In this document: piece by piece, positions 60,660-64,000 of the stretch
Layout of the letters: the number at the start of each line of letters is the position of its first letter
Numbering within the stretch: position 1 is the first letter of the stretch
From: Heliomicrobium undosum
GTDB lineage: Bacteria > Bacillota > Desulfitobacteriia > Heliobacteriales > Heliobacteriaceae
Direction of reading: 5' to 3'
Assembly: GCF_009877425.1 (NCBI RefSeq)
Contig: NZ_WXEY01000007.1
Coordinates: forward strand, 1-64,000
DNA: 64,000 bases
Notes under the pieces: generated by a model
The model's input: the letters and a program-made list of their open reading frames with translations, nothing else
Databases searched by the model: none
What the model was told of the DNA's origin: nothing
Position numbers and translations under genes: made by a program

Positions 60660-60939
60660 CCGGCTCTTCTCTCATATCAGGATGTATCGTTTGTCATCAC
60701 AAGCGCAAACATCCGAAGGTCACCGGTACGCTTCCCTGTCCCCAGGAATCGCATCGCTGCAGCAGATGAATTACTCGGAGAGAGACAAGCATCGATCAGA
60801 TGAATCGATGGCAAAATCATGAGACTCATCTCCTGCCGCCCCGGTCCAAAGGACGTGCGTGCCATCCACAAGCTTGACCGTTCTAGAAACCGCGCCACGC
60901 TACGGTCAAGTGTAACAGTTCGAGAAAGAGGTGCCCCCG
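60660..60939 (+). other. Gap between leuB and cimA
   Basis: No gene supported. It has an inverted repeat CTTGACCGT (60873-60881) / ACGGTCAAG (60902-60910) 30 nt before cimA; no T-run. A minus-strand 73-codon ORF here has no family match. Confidence 0.4.
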
Positions 60940-62535
60940 ATGGACCGTGTATTTATTTATGACACGACGCTTCGAGACGGAACCCAGGGGGAAGGCATCT
61001 CCCTCAGTGTGGAAGACAAAGTAAAAATCGCAGCACGTTTGGACCAACTTGGAGTAGCCTACATTGAGGGCGGATGGCCCGGATCCAACCCCAAAGACAT
61101 GGAATTTTTCCAGCGGGCGCAACAGATGACCTGGAAGCATGCCAAGATTGCCGCCTTCGGCTCAACCTGCCGCCCTGGCATCGAGGCCTGTGACGACACC
61201 AACCTGCGGGCGCTCATTGAATCGGGCGCGCCGGTCGTCACGATCTTCGGCAAATCCTGGGATTTTCATGTCACAGCGGCCCTACGGACAACCTTGGAAG
61301 AAAACCTGCGCCTGGTCCACGATTCGATCACCTTTTTGAAAAATCAGGGTCGGGAAGTGATTTTCGACGCTGAGCACTTCTATGACGGCTATAAAGGCAA
61401 TCCCGAGTATGCCAAAGAGGTCGTGATGACGGCGGAAAAGGCGGGCGCCGACTGGATCGTCCTCTGCGACACCAACGGCGGCACGCTTCCCCACGACATC
61501 CTGTCCATCACCCAGGAGATGGTCTTCACCCTGCGGGCGCCCGTGGGCGTCCACGTCCACAACGACGGCGATCTGGCGGTGGCCAACTCCATCATGGGTG
61601 TCATGGCCGGCGCCCGCCAGGTGCAGGGCACCATGAACGGCTACGGGGAACGCTGCGGCAACGTCAATCTATGTTCTCTCATCCCCAACCTCCAGTTGAA
61701 GATGAAGATGGAGTGCCTGCCGGAGGGCAAGTTGCAGACCTTGACCGATACGGCTCACTTTGTCGGCGAGATCGCCAACATGCCCCTGCGCAACGAGATG
61801 CCGTTTGTCGGCCACTCGGCCTTTGCGCATAAGGGCGGCATCCACGTGTCGGCCTTGATGAAGGATCCCGGCACCTACGAACACATCCAGCCGGAAACGG
61901 TGGGCAATCACCGGCGCGTCCTCGTGTCCGAACTGTCCGGCATGAGCAACGTCGTCTACAAGGCCAAGGAACTGGGCCTTGATGTGAACCGGCAGAACGC
62001 CGATACGAAGCAGATCATCGAACAGATCAAGAACCTCGAACATCAAGGGTTTCAATTTGAAGGGGCGGAAGCGTCTTTCGAGGTGCTCCTGCGTCGCGCC
62101 TTTGGCGAAGACCCGGTTCCCTTCGTCCTTGACTCGATCCGCCTGATCATCGAGAAGCGCTCTGACGCCGACTTCACCTCGGAAGCCATGATCAAGTTGC
62201 GCGTCGGCGACCAAGTCGTTCATACGGCCGCTGAAGGCAACGGTCCCGTCAACGCCGTCGACAACGCGCTGCGCAAGGCCCTTGTCAGTCACTACCCCTT
62301 CCTGGCAGAGTGCCATCTCACCGACTACAAGGTGCGTGTCCTCGACGGGAAAGACGCCACCGAAGCAAAAGTTCGCGTCCTCATCGAGACGCGGGACTCC
62401 CACGACGCATGGGGCACTGTCGGCGTCTCGACCAACATCATCGAGGCCTCTTGGCAGGCGCTGATGGACTCCTTCCTGTATGGCTACATGCGAGAACGCG
62501 CACGGGTGCAAATGGAATCATCGCAGCCCGCGTAA
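60940..62535 (+). CDS. cimA: Citramalate synthase
   Basis: A 531-residue LeuA-like enzyme of the citramalate type. FIYDTTLRDGTQGEGISLSVEDK, QLGVAYIEGGWPGSNPKD and VHVHNDGDLAVANSIMGVMAGARQVQGTMNGYGERCGN are characteristic. It condenses pyruvate and acetyl-CoA to citramalate, giving 2-oxobutyrate and so isoleucine without threonine. AGAGGTG precedes ATG 60940. A terminator follows. Confidence 0.92.
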   Translation: MDRVFIYDTTLRDGTQGEGISLSVEDKVKIAARLDQLGVAYIEGGWPGSNPKDMEFFQRAQQMTWKHAKIAAFGSTCRPGIEACDDTNLRALIESGAPVVTIFGKSWDFHVTAALRTTLEENLRLVHDSITFLKNQGREVIFDAEHFYDGYKGNPEYAKEVVMTAEKAGADWIVLCDTNGGTLPHDILSITQEMVFTLRAPVGVHVHNDGDLAVANSIMGVMAGARQVQGTMNGYGERCGNVNLCSLIPNLQLKMKMECLPEGKLQTLTDTAHFVGEIANMPLRNEMPFVGHSAFAHKGGIHVSALMKDPGTYEHIQPETVGNHRRVLVSELSGMSNVVYKAKELGLDVNRQNADTKQIIEQIKNLEHQGFQFEGAEASFEVLLRRAFGEDPVPFVLDSIRLIIEKRSDADFTSEAMIKLRVGDQVVHTAAEGNGPVNAVDNALRKALVSHYPFLAECHLTDYKVRVLDGKDATEAKVRVLIETRDSHDAWGTVGVSTNIIEASWQALMDSFLYGYMRERARVQMESSQPA

Positions 62536-62593
62536 TGGGTTGACTGCCCGTCACATCTCTTTTTCAGTGGTATAGTGATACAGAGAAATTGAA

Positions 62594-62618
62594 AGAGCCT
62601 GCCCAGTGGGCAGGCTCT
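62594..62618 (+). terminator. Terminator after cimA
   Basis: AGAGCCTGCCC / GGGCAGGCTCT with a 3-nt loop; only a weak T-run (GCGCTTT) follows. Confidence 0.6.
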
Positions 62619-62819
62619 GCGCTTTCCTGTGGAACTTTTCTTCGACATATTTCGTCATAATGATGTAGGGTTTTACGTTTTCCATCGACTGCTAAAGGCT
62701 AGCCTTATTTCATCAGCTTTTCCGAATAGCAGCTTTGAAAAAACATTTTTGAATAGACATCCTGAATGGGCATTCTTTGAAAAAGCATCATCAAATAGGC
62801 ATCCTAGAATGAATCTCGA

Positions 62820-63197
62820 TTAGACCTTTTCGATCGGATTCGGCTGGCTTTTCGGTCGAGGACGGACCATGCGGTCGATTACGTAGCGGCGAATGACAGC
62901 GAGGTTTTGGAAAATCCGGACGCCGAAGGCGAATACAGCCGCCAAAAAGAGGTCGACGCCGAGGCGGTCGCCGATGTAGGCCAGCAGGGCCGCCAAGACG
63001 GCGTTCGTAAAAAATCCGGTCAACAGGACGAGGGCGTCGAATTTGTCCTCCAGGAAACTGCGGAGGGAGCCAAAGACCGAGTCCAGCGCCGCCAGAACGG
63101 CCACGGACATATATTTGGCATACTCCATGGGGATGGTAATGGATAAAACGGATCCGATGAAGATGCCAAGGGCCAACCCAACCAGCGGTAGCCACAT
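62820..63197 (-). CDS. Small basic membrane protein (DUF1290/Sbp-like)
   Basis: A 125-residue membrane protein with three hydrophobic helices (about 3-22, 30-45, 56-78 plus a weaker one near 84-100) and a basic tail. MWLPLVGLALGIFIGSVL and YMSVAVLAALDSVFGSLRS match the small-basic-protein family often found near cell-division genes in Firmicutes. GGTGG precedes ATG 63197. It diverges from cdaA. Confidence 0.75.
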   Translation of the reverse strand: MWLPLVGLALGIFIGSVLSITIPMEYAKYMSVAVLAALDSVFGSLRSFLEDKFDALVLLTGFFTNAVLAALLAYIGDRLGVDLFLAAVFAFGVRIFQNLAVIRRYVIDRMVRPRPKSQPNPIEKV

Positions 63198-63326
63198 CTT
63201 TTTCTGTCACCACCTCGACCGGAAAAAATCTTTGTCACTTCGCCTCCATTATAGTCGCAAACCGGATTTTGCCACAAGGGATTTTCCCCGGAGAGAGAGA
63301 ATTTCTATGTCAGGGAGGTGATGACG

Positions 63327-64000
63327 ATGCTACCACCGAACTTGGAAAATTTCAATTTTATGGCCGTACTGGACATCGTTGCGGTCGCTTTCATCATCTA
63401 CCGGCTGACCATGTTCATCAAGGGCACCCGGGCGGTCCAACTGCTCAAAGGGTTCGGTGTGTTGATCATCGCCTCATACCTCAGTGAGGCCCTGAGCTTG
63501 AACACCCTCAGTTGGTTGCTGAAACAGGCCTGGACCGCTTTGATCGTCGCATTGCCGATCGTGTTCCAACCGGAACTGCGCCGGACGCTGGAGCAGTTGG
63601 GACGCGGCAAGCTGTTTCCGGCCCAGATCGCCGTGATGGCTGATGAGGACCGCAGTTTCCTGATCGGCGAGATCGTGCGGGCTGTCGGCGTCCTGATGAA
63701 AAACAAGATCGGCGCCTTGATCATCATTGAGCGCAAGACCGGCGTCAACGACGTCATCGAAACAGGCACATGGATCGACGGCAAGGTGTCCGGCGAGTTT
63801 CTCGTGAACATATTTATTCCCAAGACGCCGCTTCATGACGGCGCTGTCGTCGTTCGCGGCGATCGCGTCGCCGCCGCCGCCTGTTATTTGCCGCTCACCG
63901 ACGATCCAGGACTGTCCCGAGAACTGGGCACCCGTCACCGGGCGGGGATCGGCATCACGGAACAGTCGGACGCCGTGGCGGTTATCGTCTCTGAGGAGAC
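63327..64000 (+). CDS. cdaA: Diadenylate cyclase (partial, runs off the window)
   Basis: N-terminal and catalytic part of the c-di-AMP synthase (about 224 residues seen). Three hydrophobic helices (about 10-85) precede the DAC domain, with the catalytic HDGAVVV and GTRHRAGIG motifs present. c-di-AMP controls potassium uptake and wall homeostasis. ATG 63327 is 6-7 nt after GGAGGTG; ATG 63321 is too close. The end is outside the window, where ybbR normally follows. Confidence 0.94.
   Translation, partial: MLPPNLENFNFMAVLDIVAVAFIIYRLTMFIKGTRAVQLLKGFGVLIIASYLSEALSLNTLSWLLKQAWTALIVALPIVFQPELRRTLEQLGRGKLFPAQIAVMADEDRSFLIGEIVRAVGVLMKNKIGALIIIERKTGVNDVIETGTWIDGKVSGEFLVNIFIPKTPLHDGAVVVRGDRVAAAACYLPLTDDPGLSRELGTRHRAGIGITEQSDAVAVIVSEE

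Noticed and set aside
60677-60898. A 73-codon minus-strand ORF between leuB and cimA
   Set aside because: No family, no convincing ribosome site and no conservation evidence; the gap is better viewed as operon leader.

Overview
The window reads as a chromosomal segment from an anaerobic, GC-rich, low-branching Firmicute of the family Heliobacteriaceae, close to Heliomicrobium (Heliobacterium) modesticaldum. The main evidence is a tandem pair of 54-residue, two-[4Fe-4S] ferredoxins (4092-4256 and 4335-4499) matching what I know of the heliobacterial reaction-centre acceptor proteins PshB1/PshB2, together with a complete uptake [NiFe]-hydrogenase operon, a B12-dependent CarH-type light sensor, an ilv-leu-cimA operon behind a T-box, and Firmicute-style ribosome binding sites with frequent TTG and GTG starts. 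No transposase, integrase, phage cluster or CRISPR array was found; the only phage-like item is a lone holin-family gene.

Layout. 1-2.5 kb: TPR lipoprotein, MarR regulator, odd HesB-like protein and a tiny membrane-protein gene with its own promoter, ribosome site and terminator. 2.6-4.5 kb: argH and the two pshB ferredoxins. 5-8.8 kb: a paaK-iorA-iorB operon for aryl-pyruvate/aryl-acetate metabolism behind a structured leader. 9-10.6 kb: a three-fold repeated beta-trefoil protein and an amidase-domain protein. 10.9-14 kb: LmbE-type deacetylase, isocitrate dehydrogenase and malate dehydrogenase. 14.2-17.1 kb: SufR-like regulator, a CarH-like photosensor whose last codons are shifted out of frame, and an exported protein. 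17.4-28.1 kb: hupSLC-hupD-hypABFCDE plus a small downstream gene. 28.4-34.2 kb: assorted single genes (DJ-1/PfpI, YjbQ, nitroreductase, YdcF, small membrane proteins, holin-like, polysaccharide deacetylase). 34.3-38.1 kb: MORN/beta-propeller exported protein, tRNA-Thr, PAS-HD protein, MazG-like protein. 38.3-42.2 kb: TetR regulator with HlyD-ABC-permease exporter. 42.5-48.5 kb: CoA-transferase, motAB, an EAL-domain protein, a YpdA-like reductase and rubredoxin. 48.6-49.35 kb: a gene-poor stretch with a 39-bp repeat array. 49.4-62.5 kb: T-box, ilvE-ilvD-ilvN-ilvC-ilvB-leuA-leuC-leuD-leuB-cimA. 62.8 kb to the end: a small basic membrane protein and the start of the diadenylate cyclase gene cdaA.

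How the parts fit. The ilv-leu-cimA block makes valine, leucine and isoleucine, with citramalate synthase supplying 2-oxobutyrate without threonine deaminase. IorAB and PaaK pass electrons and acyl groups through ferredoxin, and the PshB proteins take electrons from the photosynthetic reaction centre. The hydrogenase recovers H2, as expected in a nitrogen-fixing phototroph. The LmbE deacetylase and YpdA reductase together hint at bacillithiol.

The items most worth a second look are the small membrane ORF at 2328-2438 (possible reaction-centre small subunit PshX), the 39-bp repeat array and its possible minus-strand transcript, the CarH-like light sensor, and the long imperfect palindrome between leuD and leuB.
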